Below, piece by piece: positions 23,332 to 33,555 of a DNA stretch of 64,000 nt. The notes under the pieces are model-generated. The model was not told where the DNA came from and searched no databases. It saw nothing but the letters and a program-made list of their open reading frames with translations. Source of the stretch: Hymenobacter sp. PAMC 26628 (GTDB lineage Bacteria > Bacteroidota > Bacteroidia > Cytophagales > Hymenobacteraceae). Location of the stretch: positions 1,798,001-1,862,000 of the forward strand of contig NZ_CP014304.1 in NCBI RefSeq assembly GCF_001562275.1, in the 5' to 3' direction. A program made the translations under genes and the position numbers. Within the stretch, counting starts at the first letter, position 1, and each line of letters begins with the position of its first letter.

Positions 23332-25854
23332 CTACTTGGCTACCGCTGCTTTTTTCGCGGCTGGCTTCTTGGCCGCGGCTGGTTTCTTGGCCGCCGCGGC
23401 AGTAGTGGCCTTGGCTTTGGCCGTCGAGGCCTTCTTTGCCGCGGGCTTTTTGGCGGCGGCCGGCTTTTTCTTGGCTGGCTCGTCGGTTTTGTCCTCCTTC
23501 GCGGGGGCCGCCTTCTTGCCGAAGCGGCCGCCCTTGGCGGGCTTGTCGGGCGTGGCCTCGGCCAGCTCCAGGCAGCGCTCCAGCGTCAGGTCGGTGGGCT
23601 CTTCGCCCTTCGGAATCTTCACGTTCTTCTTGCCCGCCACAATGTAGGGCCCAAAGCGCCCGTTGAGCACTTGAATGTCCGGATTTTCGGGGAAGGCCTT
23701 GATAAGGCGCTCGGCGTCGGTTTTGCGCTTGTTCTCAATCAGCGCCACGGCTTCCTCGGCGTTGATGGTGTGCGGGTCCTGCTCCTTGGTGAGGGAGAAA
23801 AACTTGCTGTCGTGGCGCACGTAGGGCCCGAAGCGGCCCAGGTTGGCCGTCATGTCCTTGTCCTCGAACTGCCCCACGATGCGCGGCAGCTTGAACAGCT
23901 CCAGGGCGTCCTCCAGGGTCAGGTTCTCGATGAACTGGCCTTTGCGCAGGTTGGCGTACGCGGGCTTTACTTCGCCGTCGGGGTCGCCCAGGGCCACGTA
24001 GGGGCCGTATTTGCCCAGGCGGGCGGTTATTTTCTCGCCCGTTTCGGGGTGCACGCCCAGCTCGCGGGTGCTGCCCAAGGTGCTGCGCTCAATGTCCTGC
24101 CCGGCCTCGATGGTCGCGTGGAACTTGTCGTAGAAGCCGGTCAGCATCTTCGTCCAATCCTCGTGGCCGTTGGCAATCTGGTCGAACTCGTCCTCCACCT
24201 TGGCCGTGAACTGAAAGTCCACCACCGTGGGGAAGTGCGCCACCAGGAAGTCGTTGACCACCATGGCGGTGTCCGTCGGGAACAGCTTGGCTTTCTCCGC
24301 GCCGTAGTTCTCGGTCTTGACTTCCGTTTGCACCTCGGGGCCCTCCAGCGTTAGCACGTGGAACTTGCGCTCCTTGCCCTCGCGGGTGTCTTTTTCCACG
24401 TAGCCGCGCTTTTGCACTGTGCTGATGGTAGGGGCGTAGGTGGAAGGCCGGCCAATGCCCAGCTCTTCCAATTTCTTCACCAGCGAAGCTTCCGTGTAGC
24501 GGGCCGGCGGAGCCGAAAACCGCTCCGTGGCGCTGAGGCGCTGCAAGGGCAGGGCCTGGCCCACGCTCAGGGGCGGCAAGCCACGCGAGAAGCTGCTTTC
24601 GCCGTCCTTGGTTGCGTCGTCCTCGTCCTCGTCGTCCTTGCTTTCGGCATATACTTTTAGGAAACCTTCGAACGTAATCACCTCGCCCGTAGCCGAGAGC
24701 GTGGTGCCCGGCTGCGTGCTGATGCCAATCACGGCCGTGGTGCGCTCAATCACGGCCTCCGCCATCTGCGAAGCCAGGGCCCGCTTGCGAATCAGGTCGT
24801 AGAGGCGCTGCTCCGAGGCGTCGGCCCCGGCCTTCGCGGCTCCGAAATCGGTGGGGCGAATGGCTTCGTGGGCCTCCTGGGCCGAGGCCGACTTGGTTTT
24901 GAACGTGCGGTGGTGGTGGTATTCGGCGCCGTATGCCGCCGTAATGGCCGCCTGGGCCCCCACCTGCGCGTCCTGCGACAGGTTCACCGAGTCGGTCCGC
25001 ATGTAGCTGATTTTGCCAGCTTCGTACAGCTTCTGGGCCACGCTCATGGTTTGGGCCACCGAGTAGCCCAGCTTGCGCGAAGCCTCCTGCTGAAGTGTGC
25101 TCGTGGTGAACGGCGCCGCTGGGCTGCGCTTGCCGGGCTTTTTGTCGAGGCTCTCGATCTTGTAGGTGGCCCCCACGCAATTGCCCAGGAAGGCTTCGGC
25201 CTCGGCGCGGGTTTTGAAGCGCGTGGGCAGCTCGGCTTCCAGCACGGCCCCGCGGCCGGCGTCGAAGCGGGCCACCACGCGGTAGGCACTGGCGCTGAGG
25301 AAGTGGCTGATTTCGCGCTCGCGCTCCACCACCAGGCGCACGGCCACGCTCTGCACGCGGCCGGCGCTCAGGCCGGGCTTCACCTTTTTCCAGAGCACGG
25401 GGCTCAGCTCGAAGCCCACCAAGCGGTCGAGCACGCGGCGGGCTTGCTGGGCGTTCACCAGGTTCTGGTCTACCTCGCGCGGGTTGTCAATGGCCCCCAG
25501 GATGGCATTCTTGGTGATTTCGCGGAACACAATGCGCCGGGTTTTGGCCGGCGCCAAGTTCAGCGTTTCGGCCAAGTGCCAGGAAATGGCTTCGCCCTCG
25601 CGGTCGTCGTCACTCGCCAACCACACGGTTTCGGCTTCTTTAGACAGCTTCTTTAGTTGCGCTATCAGCTCTTTTTTATCGGCCGATACCACATAAGTGG
25701 GCTTGAAGCCGTTGGCGATATCAATGGCATTGTTGTCTTTGGGCAAATCGCGCACGTGGCCGTAGCTGGAGCGCACCACGAAGTCCTGGCCCAGGTAGCC
25801 TTCAATGGTTTTGGCCTTGGCCGGTGATTCGACAATAACTAAATTCTTAACCAT
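23332..25854 (-). CDS. topA: DNA topoisomerase I
   Basis: The ATG at 25854 starts MVKNLVIVESPAKAKTIEGY, the TOPRIM entry, and gives 840 residues. DDDREGEAISWHLAE completes the TOPRIM acidic site. The catalytic tyrosine is in GKISYMRTDSVNLS. The C-terminal half carries repeated GRFGPYV-type topoisomerase C repeats in place of cysteine zinc fingers. The last 80 or so residues are Lys/Ala/Pro-rich, resembling a histone-H1-like tail that would add non-specific DNA binding. It relaxes negative supercoils, opposing gyrase, whose B subunit is encoded 8 kb away. Confidence 0.97.
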   Translation of the reverse strand: MVKNLVIVESPAKAKTIEGYLGQDFVVRSSYGHVRDLPKDNNAIDIANGFKPTYVVSADKKELIAQLKKLSKEAETVWLASDDDREGEAISWHLAETLNLAPAKTRRIVFREITKNAILGAIDNPREVDQNLVNAQQARRVLDRLVGFELSPVLWKKVKPGLSAGRVQSVAVRLVVEREREISHFLSASAYRVVARFDAGRGAVLEAELPTRFKTRAEAEAFLGNCVGATYKIESLDKKPGKRSPAAPFTTSTLQQEASRKLGYSVAQTMSVAQKLYEAGKISYMRTDSVNLSQDAQVGAQAAITAAYGAEYHHHRTFKTKSASAQEAHEAIRPTDFGAAKAGADASEQRLYDLIRKRALASQMAEAVIERTTAVIGISTQPGTTLSATGEVITFEGFLKVYAESKDDEDEDDATKDGESSFSRGLPPLSVGQALPLQRLSATERFSAPPARYTEASLVKKLEELGIGRPSTYAPTISTVQKRGYVEKDTREGKERKFHVLTLEGPEVQTEVKTENYGAEKAKLFPTDTAMVVNDFLVAHFPTVVDFQFTAKVEDEFDQIANGHEDWTKMLTGFYDKFHATIEAGQDIERSTLGSTRELGVHPETGEKITARLGKYGPYVALGDPDGEVKPAYANLRKGQFIENLTLEDALELFKLPRIVGQFEDKDMTANLGRFGPYVRHDSKFFSLTKEQDPHTINAEEAVALIENKRKTDAERLIKAFPENPDIQVLNGRFGPYIVAGKKNVKIPKGEEPTDLTLERCLELAEATPDKPAKGGRFGKKAAPAKEDKTDEPAKKKPAAAKKPAAKKASTAKAKATTAAAAKKPAAAKKPAAKKAAVAK

Positions 25855-26034
25855 AAAGTGGAAAGGAGTAGAGTGCGAGCATATGGATGGGGTAGACGTA
25901 ACGCAAAAACGGTAGCCGAAGGTTAGAAGATTACAAGTATAGGGCGTAAAGATGCCGCAATAATCCCATCCGGGGCCCCGTGCCTTCACAACAACCCCGC
26001 CGTTATCCCGGTTTCGGCCCCGCCTCGCCCGGCC

Positions 26035-26042
26035 TATCTTTG
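26035..26042 (+). promoter_or_regulatory. -7 element (TATCTTTG) of the chemosensory cluster
   Basis: An exact TAnnTTTG match lies 75 bp upstream of the poly-HAMP receptor start and could drive the whole che operon. Confidence 0.55.
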
Positions 26043-26117
26043 CAAACACGGCCCGGAGGGGCGACCTTCGCCCGCCCCTCGGCCTCTTCCTCCCCACGCT
26101 ATATCTACCATCTCCTT

Positions 26118-29100
26118 ATGGCTTCCCCTAGAACTCCGCAACCCAAGCCCCGGCGGGCCCCCGCCGCCGCCGCCGCGGAGGAGGCCCCCGCCGCTGCGAC
26201 GCACGATGGCTCGCGGACGACCAACGACCTGACCCGCAAGCGCGGCAGCTCGCGCGGCTCCGTCGACACCCAGGACCCGGGCTACGTCAACGACCAGCTC
26301 AACCGGGTGCTCTACGCACTCGATGCCTTTAAAAAAGGCGATGTGAGCGTGCGCCTGACCAAGCAGAACGACGATATTTTCTCGGAAATCGCCGAGGCCT
26401 ACAACTCCATGGTGGCCATGATCGGCGGCGTGGGGGGCGAGGTGTCGCGCATCAGCAAGGTGGCTGGCGTAGAAGGTAACCTCAAGGCCCGCGCCTCGGC
26501 CGACGGGGCCTCGGGCTTCTGGCGCGACATGATCAACAACATCAACGGCTTGGTCGACAGCATCGCGGTGCCGGTGCTGGAAGTGGGCAAGGTGTTGAAA
26601 AACATCAGCCGCGGCAACCTCGACGAAAGCTTTCAAATTCCGGTGTCGGGCGACTTCAAAGTGATGGCCGAAACCATCAACAAGACGATTGACAACCTGA
26701 ACGTGTTTGCCTCCGAGGTGAGCCGCGTGGCCCAGGACGTGGGCACCGAGGGTCGCCTGGGTGGCCAGGCCGTGGTGCCCAACGCCGGCGGGGTGTGGAA
26801 GGAGCTGACGGACAACGTAAACACGATGGCCTCGAACCTGACGAGCCAAGTGCGCGACATCGCCAACGTGGCCACGGCCGTGGCCCGCGGCGACCTCAGC
26901 CAGAAAGTGACCGTGGAGCTGAAGGGCGAATTGCTCCAACTCAAGCAGAACCTCAACGGCATGGTGGACTCGCTGAACCTGTTTGCCGGCGAGGTGAGCC
27001 GCGTGGCCCAGGACGTGGGCACCGAGGGCCAGCTTGGGGGCCAGGCCCTGGTGCCCGGCGTAAGCGGCGTGTGGAAGGGCCTGACGGACAACGTGAACAA
27101 TATGGCGGCGAACCTGACGAGCCAAGTGCGCGACATCGCCAACGTGGCCACGGCCGTGGCCCGCGGCGACCTCAGCCAGAAGATGACGGTGAACGTGAAG
27201 GGCGAAATCCTGGAGCTGAAAAACATCCTCAACCAGATGGTGGACTCGCTGAACGTGTTCGGCGACGAGGTGACCCGCGTGGCGCGCGAGGTGGGCACCG
27301 AGGGCAAGCTCGGCGGCCAGGCCGTGGTACCCCGGGCGGCCGGCACCTGGAAGGAGCTGACGGACAACGTGAACACGATGGCGGCGAACCTGACGAGCCA
27401 AGTGCGCGACATTGCCAACGTGGCCACGGCCGTGGCCCGCGGCGACCTGAGCCAGAAGATGACGGTGGACGCGCAGGGCGAGATTTTGGACCTGAAGAAC
27501 ATCCTGAGCCAGATGGTGGACTCGCTCAACATCTTCGCCGGCGAAGTGACCCGCGTGGCGCGCGAAGTGGGCACCGAGGGCATTTTGGGTGGCCAAGCCA
27601 ACGTGCCCCGCGTGGGCGGGGTGTGGAAGGAGCTGACGGACAACGTGAACACGATGGCCTCGAACCTGACGAGCCAGGTGCGCGACATTGCCAACGTGGC
27701 CACCGCCGTGGCCCGCGGCGATTTGAGCCAGAAAATCACGGTGAACGTAAAGGGCGAGCTGTTGCAGCTCAAGGAGAACCTCAACCAGATGGTGGACTCG
27801 CTGAACGTGTTCGGCGACGAGGTGACGCGGGTGGCGCGCGAGGTGGGCACCGAGGGCAAACTCGGCGGCCAAGCCAGCGTACCCGGCGTGCGCGGTACCT
27901 GGAAAGACTTGACGGACAACGTGAACACGATGGCGGCGAACCTGACTTCTCAGGTGCGCGACATCGCCAACGTGGCCACGGCCGTGGCCCGGGGCGACTT
28001 GAGCCAGAAGATGACGGTGGACGCGCAGGGCGAGATTTTGGACCTGAAGAACATCCTGAGCCAGATGGTGGACTCGCTCAACATCTTCGCCGGCGAAGTG
28101 ACCCGCGTGGCGCGCGAAGTGGGCACCGAGGGCCAACTCGGGGGCCAGGCCAACGTGCCCAACGTATCGGGCACCTGGAAAGACTTGACGGACAACGTGA
28201 ACGTGATGGCCGCCAACCTCACCACGCAGGTGCGCGGCATCGTGGCGGTGGTGACGGCCGTGAGCCAGGGCGACTTGACCCGCAAGCTAACGCTGGAAGC
28301 GGCCGGTGAGGTGGCCGACCTGGCCGCCACCATCAACCGCATGGTGGACGACCTGAACCGCCTGGCCTCGGAAGTGAGCCGCGTGGCCCGCGTGGCCGGC
28401 GCCGAGGGCAAGCTGACGGAACGCGCTACGGTGACTGATGTGTCGGGTTCGTGGAAAGAGCTAGTGGACACCCTCAACGCCCTGCTCGAAGCTATTGCCC
28501 TGCCGGTGCTGGAGGTGAGCCGCGTGGTGCGCGCCATCTCCGAAGGCGACTTTACCCAACAGGTGGAAGTGCAAACGGCCGGCGACCTCGAAACCATGAG
28601 CAGCGCCCTGAACCTGGCCGTGGTGAGCGTGAACGACTTGCTGAGCGAAATCAATGATTCGGCCCAGGTGGTGGGTACTTCTTCGGAAGAGATGGTGGAA
28701 AAAGGCCAGGCTATGAGCAGCGTGACGGCCAACGTGGCGCTGGCCATGCAGCAAATGGCCGAGGGGGCCCAAAACCAGGCCCTCAAAACCGACCAGGCGT
28801 TCAAGCTGATCGAGGAAATCATGCAGGCCACCAAGGAAACGGCTGACAAGGCCGACGTGGTAAACAAATCGGCCATCATGGGCGAGCAAACCTCGCAGCT
28901 GGGCCTAAAAACGGTGGCCGAAGTGGTGAAAAACATGGAAGAGATTTCCAGCGCCGCTTCGCAAACCTCGCGCACCATCGAAGTGCTTAGCACCCGCTCG
29001 CAGGAAATCAGCAAGTCGCTGAGCGTGATTACGGACATTGCCTCCCAAACCAACTTGCTGGCCCTGAACGCCGCCATTGAAGCGGCCCGGGCCGGCGAGG

Positions 29101-29870
29101 CGGGCCGGGGCTTCGCCGTGGTGGCCGAAGAAATCCGCAAGCTGGCGGAAAGCTCGCGCAAGTCGGCCAGCGAAATCGGCACCTTGGTGGACGATGTGAA
29201 GAAGGACACTACCACCGCCGCCACCGCCATCAGCACGATGGAAGGGCGGGTGCTCAAGGGCAAAAACGCCACCTTCGAGGCCAGCGCGGCCTTCAAAAAC
29301 ATTGCCACCAGCAGTGGCGAAACCCTGCGCACTTCGCGCGACATCCTCACGGCTACCGAAGTGCAGCGCACTTCCATTGGCGACGTGGTGAAGTACGTGG
29401 AGGAAGTGGTGGCCATTGCCGAGCAAACTGCCACCGGCACCCAGCAGGTGGCCGGCACGGCCCAGCAGCTGAGCACCTCGATGCAGGAGTTGACCACCAG
29501 CAGCCAGCGCCTCACCGACATTGCCGACGACTTGCAACTTGGCCTCTCGGCTTTCCAGCTCGGCGACTATGTGGAAGCCGAACCGGAACCCGAGCCGGAG
29601 CCCGCGCCGCCCGTGCGCCGCCGCATCATTGCTCGCACCAGTGCCCACGGCCAGGCCCCGAGCAACGGTGCAGCCACCAATGGCCACAAGCCCGCCGGGG
29701 CCCCCACCGCACCGGCCGGCCGGCCCGCGGCATCTCCCGCTGCTAAGCCGGCCCGAGCTGTGCGCAAAACGGCTGCCGGGGCCCCCGAGGTGCCCGCCCC
29801 GGCTCCCAACGGCCAGCCCGCAGCCAAGGCGCGCCCGAAAAAAGTGAAGCCCAAAGCGGCTGGCAAATAA
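26118..29870 (+). CDS. Soluble poly-HAMP methyl-accepting chemotaxis protein
   Basis: The ATG at 26118 gives 1250 residues with no membrane segment and no signal peptide. A basic Pro/Ala-rich head is followed by a long HAMP array. Its core has five near-identical 92-residue units, each with [20 protein letters not shown] and [13 protein letters not shown] ends; diverged units lie before and after. From about residue 870 comes the MCP signalling hairpin with its conserved tip ([34 protein letters not shown]). The C-terminal 110 residues are Pro/Ala/Glu-rich and probably disordered. Poly-HAMP arrays are known from fungal group III and some bacterial hybrid kinases, where they sense osmotic or mechanical stress. 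Here the array feeds a CheA/CheW partner encoded downstream. The signal is unknown. Confidence 0.9.
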   Translation: MASPRTPQPKPRRAPAAAAAEEAPAAATHDGSRTTNDLTRKRGSSRGSVDTQDPGYVNDQLNRVLYALDAFKKGDVSVRLTKQNDDIFSEIAEAYNSMVAMIGGVGGEVSRISKVAGVEGNLKARASADGASGFWRDMINNINGLVDSIAVPVLEVGKVLKNISRGNLDESFQIPVSGDFKVMAETINKTIDNLNVFASEVSRVAQDVGTEGRLGGQAVVPNAGGVWKELTDNVNTMASNLTSQVRDIANVATAVARGDLSQKVTVELKGELLQLKQNLNGMVDSLNLFAGEVSRVAQDVGTEGQLGGQALVPGVSGVWKGLTDNVNNMAANLTSQVRDIANVATAVARGDLSQKMTVNVKGEILELKNILNQMVDSLNVFGDEVTRVAREVGTEGKLGGQAVVPRAAGTWKELTDNVNTMAANLTSQVRDIANVATAVARGDLSQKMTVDAQGEILDLKNILSQMVDSLNIFAGEVTRVAREVGTEGILGGQANVPRVGGVWKELTDNVNTMASNLTSQVRDIANVATAVARGDLSQKITVNVKGELLQLKENLNQMVDSLNVFGDEVTRVAREVGTEGKLGGQASVPGVRGTWKDLTDNVNTMAANLTSQVRDIANVATAVARGDLSQKMTVDAQGEILDLKNILSQMVDSLNIFAGEVTRVAREVGTEGQLGGQANVPNVSGTWKDLTDNVNVMAANLTTQVRGIVAVVTAVSQGDLTRKLTLEAAGEVADLAATINRMVDDLNRLASEVSRVARVAGAEGKLTERATVTDVSGSWKELVDTLNALLEAIALPVLEVSRVVRAISEGDFTQQVEVQTAGDLETMSSALNLAVVSVNDLLSEINDSAQVVGTSSEEMVEKGQAMSSVTANVALAMQQMAEGAQNQALKTDQAFKLIEEIMQATKETADKADVVNKSAIMGEQTSQLGLKTVAEVVKNMEEISSAASQTSRTIEVLSTRSQEISKSLSVITDIASQTNLLALNAAIEAARAGEAGRGFAVVAEEIRKLAESSRKSASEIGTLVDDVKKDTTTAATAISTMEGRVLKGKNATFEASAAFKNIATSSGETLRTSRDILTATEVQRTSIGDVVKYVEEVVAIAEQTATGTQQVAGTAQQLSTSMQELTTSSQRLTDIADDLQLGLSAFQLGDYVEAEPEPEPEPAPPVRRRIIARTSAHGQAPSNGAATNGHKPAGAPTAPAGRPAASPAAKPARAVRKTAAGAPEVPAPAPNGQPAAKARPKKVKPKAAGK
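26841..28220 (+). repeat. Five tandem 276-bp coding repeats
   Basis: The segment beginning ACGAGCCAAGTGCGCGACAT recurs at 26841, 27117, 27393, 27669 and, with small changes, 27945, exactly 276 bp apart. A more diverged unit starts at 28221. Each unit encodes one 92-residue double-HAMP module. Confidence 0.9.
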
Positions 29871-29905
29871 TTTGTTGACCGTTTCCTTCGCCTAATAATT
29901 TACCT

Positions 29906-30421
29906 ATGGCCGATTCTGTTCTGCGTCCCGTGGGGGGCAAGGCCGCGCTAGCCGCTCCCGAAGCCACGGTGCAGCTTATTGTGTTTCAGCTGGCCGGCGA
30001 AGATTACGGCGTCCGCATCGAGCAAGTGCGCGAAGTAACGGCCACGCCCGAAGTGGCGCGCATGCCCAAGACGCCCGCTTTCATTAAGGGCATCGTCAAC
30101 TTGCGCGGCGATATTATTGCCATCATTGACCTGGAAGAGCGTTTTGGGCTGATGCCCGCTGGGCGGCCCCTGCCCGAGCGCAGCTACACCATTGCCGTGG
30201 AGGCGGCCGACTACACCATTGGGCTGGCCGTGCGCGAAGTGCCCCGGCCGCTGCGGCTCCCAGCGGCCGCTATCGAGGCGGCGCCCGAGTTTTTGCAAGA
30301 CAGTGGGCAGCGCGAGCGGTACTTGGAAGGCATTGCCAAGCTGCCCGATGGCAGCGTAATTATTGTGCTTGACATGCGGAAATTACTGACCCCAACCGAG
30401 ATACTGCGGCTGCCGAATTAA
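29906..30421 (+). CDS. cheW: CheW coupling protein
   Basis: This 171-residue protein is a single CheW domain: LIVFQLAGEDYGVRIEQVRE opens the first barrel, and IKGIVNLRGDIIAIIDLEER is the family signature joining the two subdomains. The C-terminal part (YLEGIAKLPDGSVIIVLDM) closes the fold. The roughly 20 N-terminal residues are an extension. CheW bridges receptors to the CheA kinase in the cytoplasm. It starts 35 bp after the receptor gene, so the two are probably co-transcribed. Confidence 0.94.
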   Translation: MADSVLRPVGGKAALAAPEATVQLIVFQLAGEDYGVRIEQVREVTATPEVARMPKTPAFIKGIVNLRGDIIAIIDLEERFGLMPAGRPLPERSYTIAVEAADYTIGLAVREVPRPLRLPAAAIEAAPEFLQDSGQRERYLEGIAKLPDGSVIIVLDMRKLLTPTEILRLPN

Positions 30422-30512
30422 CCAGCACCTTTGCCACCGCCGGCCCGTATAGCAAGAGTCTCACCGGGGCCCTATATCCTCTTCATTTTGTTTAACTTTC
30501 TGTCCTTTTGCA

Positions 30513-30887
30513 ATGAATAAGCGCATCCTCATCGTCGACGACTCTTTTTATATGCGCACGATGCTTAAGAACATGCTCACCGATGCCGGCTACGAGGTGG
30601 TGGGCGAAGCCGCCAACGGCCAGCAGGCCCTGGAAATGGCCGCTTCCACTAAGCCCGACCTCATTACCCTGGACGTGATTCTGCCCGATAATACCGGCCT
30701 TGATGTGCTGCGTGGCCTGCGCAAAGAAGCACCCGATGCCAAAGTGGTGATGTGCAGTGCGGTAGGTCAGGAAGTCATCGTTAACGAGGCCATTGAAAAC
30801 GGGGCCCTGGCCTACATTGTGAAACCGTTCTCGGAAGAGCGGGTGCTCGAGATTGTGGGTTCGGCGCTGGGCAACGATGCAGCGTAG
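30513..30887 (+). CDS. cheY: CheY-like single-domain response regulator
   Basis: The 124 residues are one receiver domain. The acidic pair is Asp9-Asp10 (LIVDDS), the phospho-acceptor Asp54 (LITLDVILP), the switch Ser82 (VVMCSAVG) and the conserved Lys104 (YIVKPFS). There is no output domain, so it acts by protein contact. It lies between cheW and cheA and is the likely target of CheA. What it binds, whether a gliding component or another target, cannot be read from the sequence. Confidence 0.92.
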   Translation: MNKRILIVDDSFYMRTMLKNMLTDAGYEVVGEAANGQQALEMAASTKPDLITLDVILPDNTGLDVLRGLRKEAPDAKVVMCSAVGQEVIVNEAIENGALAYIVKPFSEERVLEIVGSALGNDAA

Positions 30888-31004
30888 CGCCCAGGTCCTG
30901 GGGGCGGTTCGCCTGGCCCGGTTTGGCTTTGCTAAAGCGACCAGCACTGGCGTGCGCCTGCCCCTGGGGCCCCAGGGAATTGAGATGTATTTAACACTCT
31001 GCCC

Positions 31005-32657
31005 ATGACCGCCCGCGAACAAGAGTACCGCGAGCTGTTCATGGCCGAGGCGTTGGAATACTACGACGCCATGAGCCGGCACTTGAGTGAATTGGAGCGC
31101 AGCCCTACCGACGTGCCAGCGCTCAACGAGTTGTTCCGGCTCATGCACAACCTCAAGTCGAACGCTCGGGCGATGGGCCACACCGCCATTGGCGAAGTGG
31201 CCCACCACCTGGAAACGATTTTTGGCCTGATTCGCGACAAGCAGCGCGCCTTTGCTGGTTCGTTGGTACCCGTAATCTTCACCGGCCTCGATGCGCTGGG
31301 CGCCATGATCCGGGCTGTGGGGGCCGATGAGCCGTTGCCCGACGCTACGGCCTTGCTCGATAACCTCGACCGCCTGGCGCGGGGCGAAGAGCCCATATTG
31401 CCCGCCCCTACGCCCTCCGAGGTTGACGGGACCACATCAGAGGAAGACAACCGCAAAATGGAGTTGTCGGACCTGGTGTACATTCAGGTGCGCAAGTTGG
31501 ATAAGTTGCTGAACTTGGTGGGGGAATTGGTGATTGACCGGGACCGGATTCTGACTTTGGCCGATGAAATAGGCCACCCGGCATTACAAGCTACTGCTCG
31601 CCACTTGTTCCGCATTTCCGACGACTTGCAGTACAGTGTGATGGACGTGCGGCTGGTGGGCGTGGGCGTGCTGCTGAACAAATTCCCGCGGGTGGTGCGC
31701 GACGTGGCCACCGCGGAGGGCAAGGAAGTGGAATTAGTCCTGAGCGGCCAGGATGTGCAGATTGACCGCAACGTGTTGCAAATCATCACTGATGCGCTGC
31801 TGCACTTGGTTCGTAACGGCGTGAGCCATGGCCTGGAAGCCCCGGCCCAGCGAGTAGCGGCCGGTAAGCCGCGCATGGGCCAGCTACGTCTGTCGGCCCT
31901 CACCGAGCGCGACGATGTGCTAATCCAAATAGCCGACGACGGCCCTGGCATCGACACCGAAGCCGTGCGCCGCAAAGCCGTGGAGCGCGGCCTGACTACT
32001 GGTGAACTGGCCGCCACCCTCGACGAGCAGGCGGTGTGGGCCTTTTTGTTCGAGCCCGGGTTTTCTACCGCGGCGCAGGTAACCGACATATCGGGTCGTG
32101 GCGTGGGCCTCGACGTGGTGAAGCGGGCCCTCGACTCGCTGGGGGGGCAGTTGCGCATTGAGTCAGTGCCGAACCAGGGCACTTCGTTCACGCTGGTACT
32201 ACCTACCTCCATTGCCGTGAAGGGGGCCCTGCTGGTGGAACTCGACGGCCGGCCGTATGCCGTGCCGCTACTGCACACGGATACGGTGCTGGCGCTGCGC
32301 CCCGAAGAGTTTTCAGTGGCCGGCGGGATGCTGCTGGCGCACGTGCAAGGCCAAGCCGTGCCGGTGGTGCCGCTACGCGAACTGTTGCACGTGGAAGGTG
32401 CCGAATCTCTGCCCCCCGCCGACAAAAGCCAGCTGCGGGGCCCCCAGCAGGTTCTGGTCGTTAACTACAACAATCGCCGCCTGGGCTTGGTCGTCGACCA
32501 ATTCCTGCGCCAGCAGAGCATTGTGGTCAAGCCCCTGGGCAAGCCCTTGGACACCATTGATTTATTTGGCGGCGTGACGCTACTGGGCAGTGGGCAAGTG
32601 TGCCTGGTGCTGGACGTGCCCGCCCTAACCCGCTTGTTTGTTGCCCGCCGGGCGTAG
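31005..32657 (+). CDS. cheA: CheA chemotaxis histidine kinase
   Basis: The 550 residues have CheA order. The HPt domain carries the phosphorylated His48 in FRLMHNLKSNARAMGH. There is no separate P2 domain between it and the dimerisation helices (VRKLDKLLNLVGELVIDR). The ATPase domain has the N box (HLVRNGVSHGLE), G1 (IADDGPGID) and G2 (DISGRGVGLDVVKR). The CheW-like P5 domain ends the protein (VVDQFLRQQSIVVKPLG). All catalytic residues are present. Lack of P2 is usual in Bacteroidota-type short CheA. It phosphorylates CheY under control of the poly-HAMP receptor. Confidence 0.94.
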   Translation: MTAREQEYRELFMAEALEYYDAMSRHLSELERSPTDVPALNELFRLMHNLKSNARAMGHTAIGEVAHHLETIFGLIRDKQRAFAGSLVPVIFTGLDALGAMIRAVGADEPLPDATALLDNLDRLARGEEPILPAPTPSEVDGTTSEEDNRKMELSDLVYIQVRKLDKLLNLVGELVIDRDRILTLADEIGHPALQATARHLFRISDDLQYSVMDVRLVGVGVLLNKFPRVVRDVATAEGKEVELVLSGQDVQIDRNVLQIITDALLHLVRNGVSHGLEAPAQRVAAGKPRMGQLRLSALTERDDVLIQIADDGPGIDTEAVRRKAVERGLTTGELAATLDEQAVWAFLFEPGFSTAAQVTDISGRGVGLDVVKRALDSLGGQLRIESVPNQGTSFTLVLPTSIAVKGALLVELDGRPYAVPLLHTDTVLALRPEEFSVAGGMLLAHVQGQAVPVVPLRELLHVEGAESLPPADKSQLRGPQQVLVVNYNNRRLGLVVDQFLRQQSIVVKPLGKPLDTIDLFGGVTLLGSGQVCLVLDVPALTRLFVARRA

Positions 32658-32727
32658 TTTTTCGTACTGATCATTCTGTCCTCATCTTTCCCGCCAGACG
32701 TCTTAATTGCTTTAGATTAGTTCCAAT

Positions 32728-33363
32728 ATGAATTTATCAATGACCGAGCTGGAGCGCGACATTATCCGCGAAATTTTGAACATTGGACTGGCCCGCGCCG
32801 CCGATTCGTTCGCCGTGGTTGCGCAGGAAAAGGTGTTGCTAGAAGTGCCCAGCTTAGACCTGCTTGAAAGTGAGGATATTTTGCTGCGTGTGAATGAATA
32901 CAGCGTTAAACATGCAGTGATTCAGTCCGATATCCGGGGCGATTTTACGGGCACTACGCTCATGTTCTTCTCTGGGCAGCACGTGCAGCGGTTGTCGCGG
33001 GTATGCTTGCGGATGCAGGTTGCCGATTCCATCCAAGTCAACGAATTGCAGGAATCGCTGCTGCTCGAAATTAGTAACATCATTACCGGGGCCCTAGTGA
33101 CGCAATTGGCCAATATTCTGAAAGCCAGCATCTACGGGGCACCGCCGTGCACATTTAGCGGCGATACCACGGCTTTAATGAACCACCTGGTACCCAGTGA
33201 GTCGCTGCAACCGCTTATTTTCTCCATTATCACCCAGTTCTCCGACCACGGCAACTCGGTGGAACTGCCGCTGATGTTATTTTTTGACCGCGCCACGTTT
33301 GAGAAAATCCTCGATATCATCCGGGGCTACGATTTCTTGGGTAAGCAATTGGCCGGGGCCTGA
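32728..33363 (+). CDS. cheC: CheC-type CheY-P phosphatase
   Basis: The 211 residues carry two copies of the CheC/CheX/FliY active-site pattern. The first is Glu15-x2-Asn18-x22-Pro41 (REILNIGLARAADSF), the second Glu114-x2-Asn117-x22-Pro140 (LEISNIITGALVTQL). Both copies are intact, so both faces could dephosphorylate CheY-P. No CheD gene is visible. It starts 70 bp after cheA. This is the signal-termination step of the cluster, in place of CheZ. Confidence 0.9.
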   Translation: MNLSMTELERDIIREILNIGLARAADSFAVVAQEKVLLEVPSLDLLESEDILLRVNEYSVKHAVIQSDIRGDFTGTTLMFFSGQHVQRLSRVCLRMQVADSIQVNELQESLLLEISNIITGALVTQLANILKASIYGAPPCTFSGDTTALMNHLVPSESLQPLIFSIITQFSDHGNSVELPLMLFFDRATFEKILDIIRGYDFLGKQLAGA

Positions 33364-33555
33364 TTGCGCCGTGATGCAAAGCGCGGACCCTGCGCTCAAC
33401 CCCCTACCGGTCAAACTTGCCCTTGCTTTTCTCAGGGCTTGGCGGCGACGCGCATCGCCACCTCCGTTTAATTCCACCCGGGCAGCAACGCGCGGAGCGT
33501 CAGCTTTGCGACATAGCGTATTTTGCTATTCACTGCCCCGTTCATTTGTATTCCG

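Noticed and set aside
26034..28136. 700-codon antisense frame and other long frames across the poly-HAMP repeats
   Set aside because: They inherit periodicity from the 276-bp coding repeats and have no recognisable domain. The plus-strand frame with HAMP and MCP motifs explains the region.
26841..28220. CRISPR-like regular repeats
   Set aside because: The period is 276 bp, the repeats are coding and adjoining, and there are no unique spacers or cas genes.
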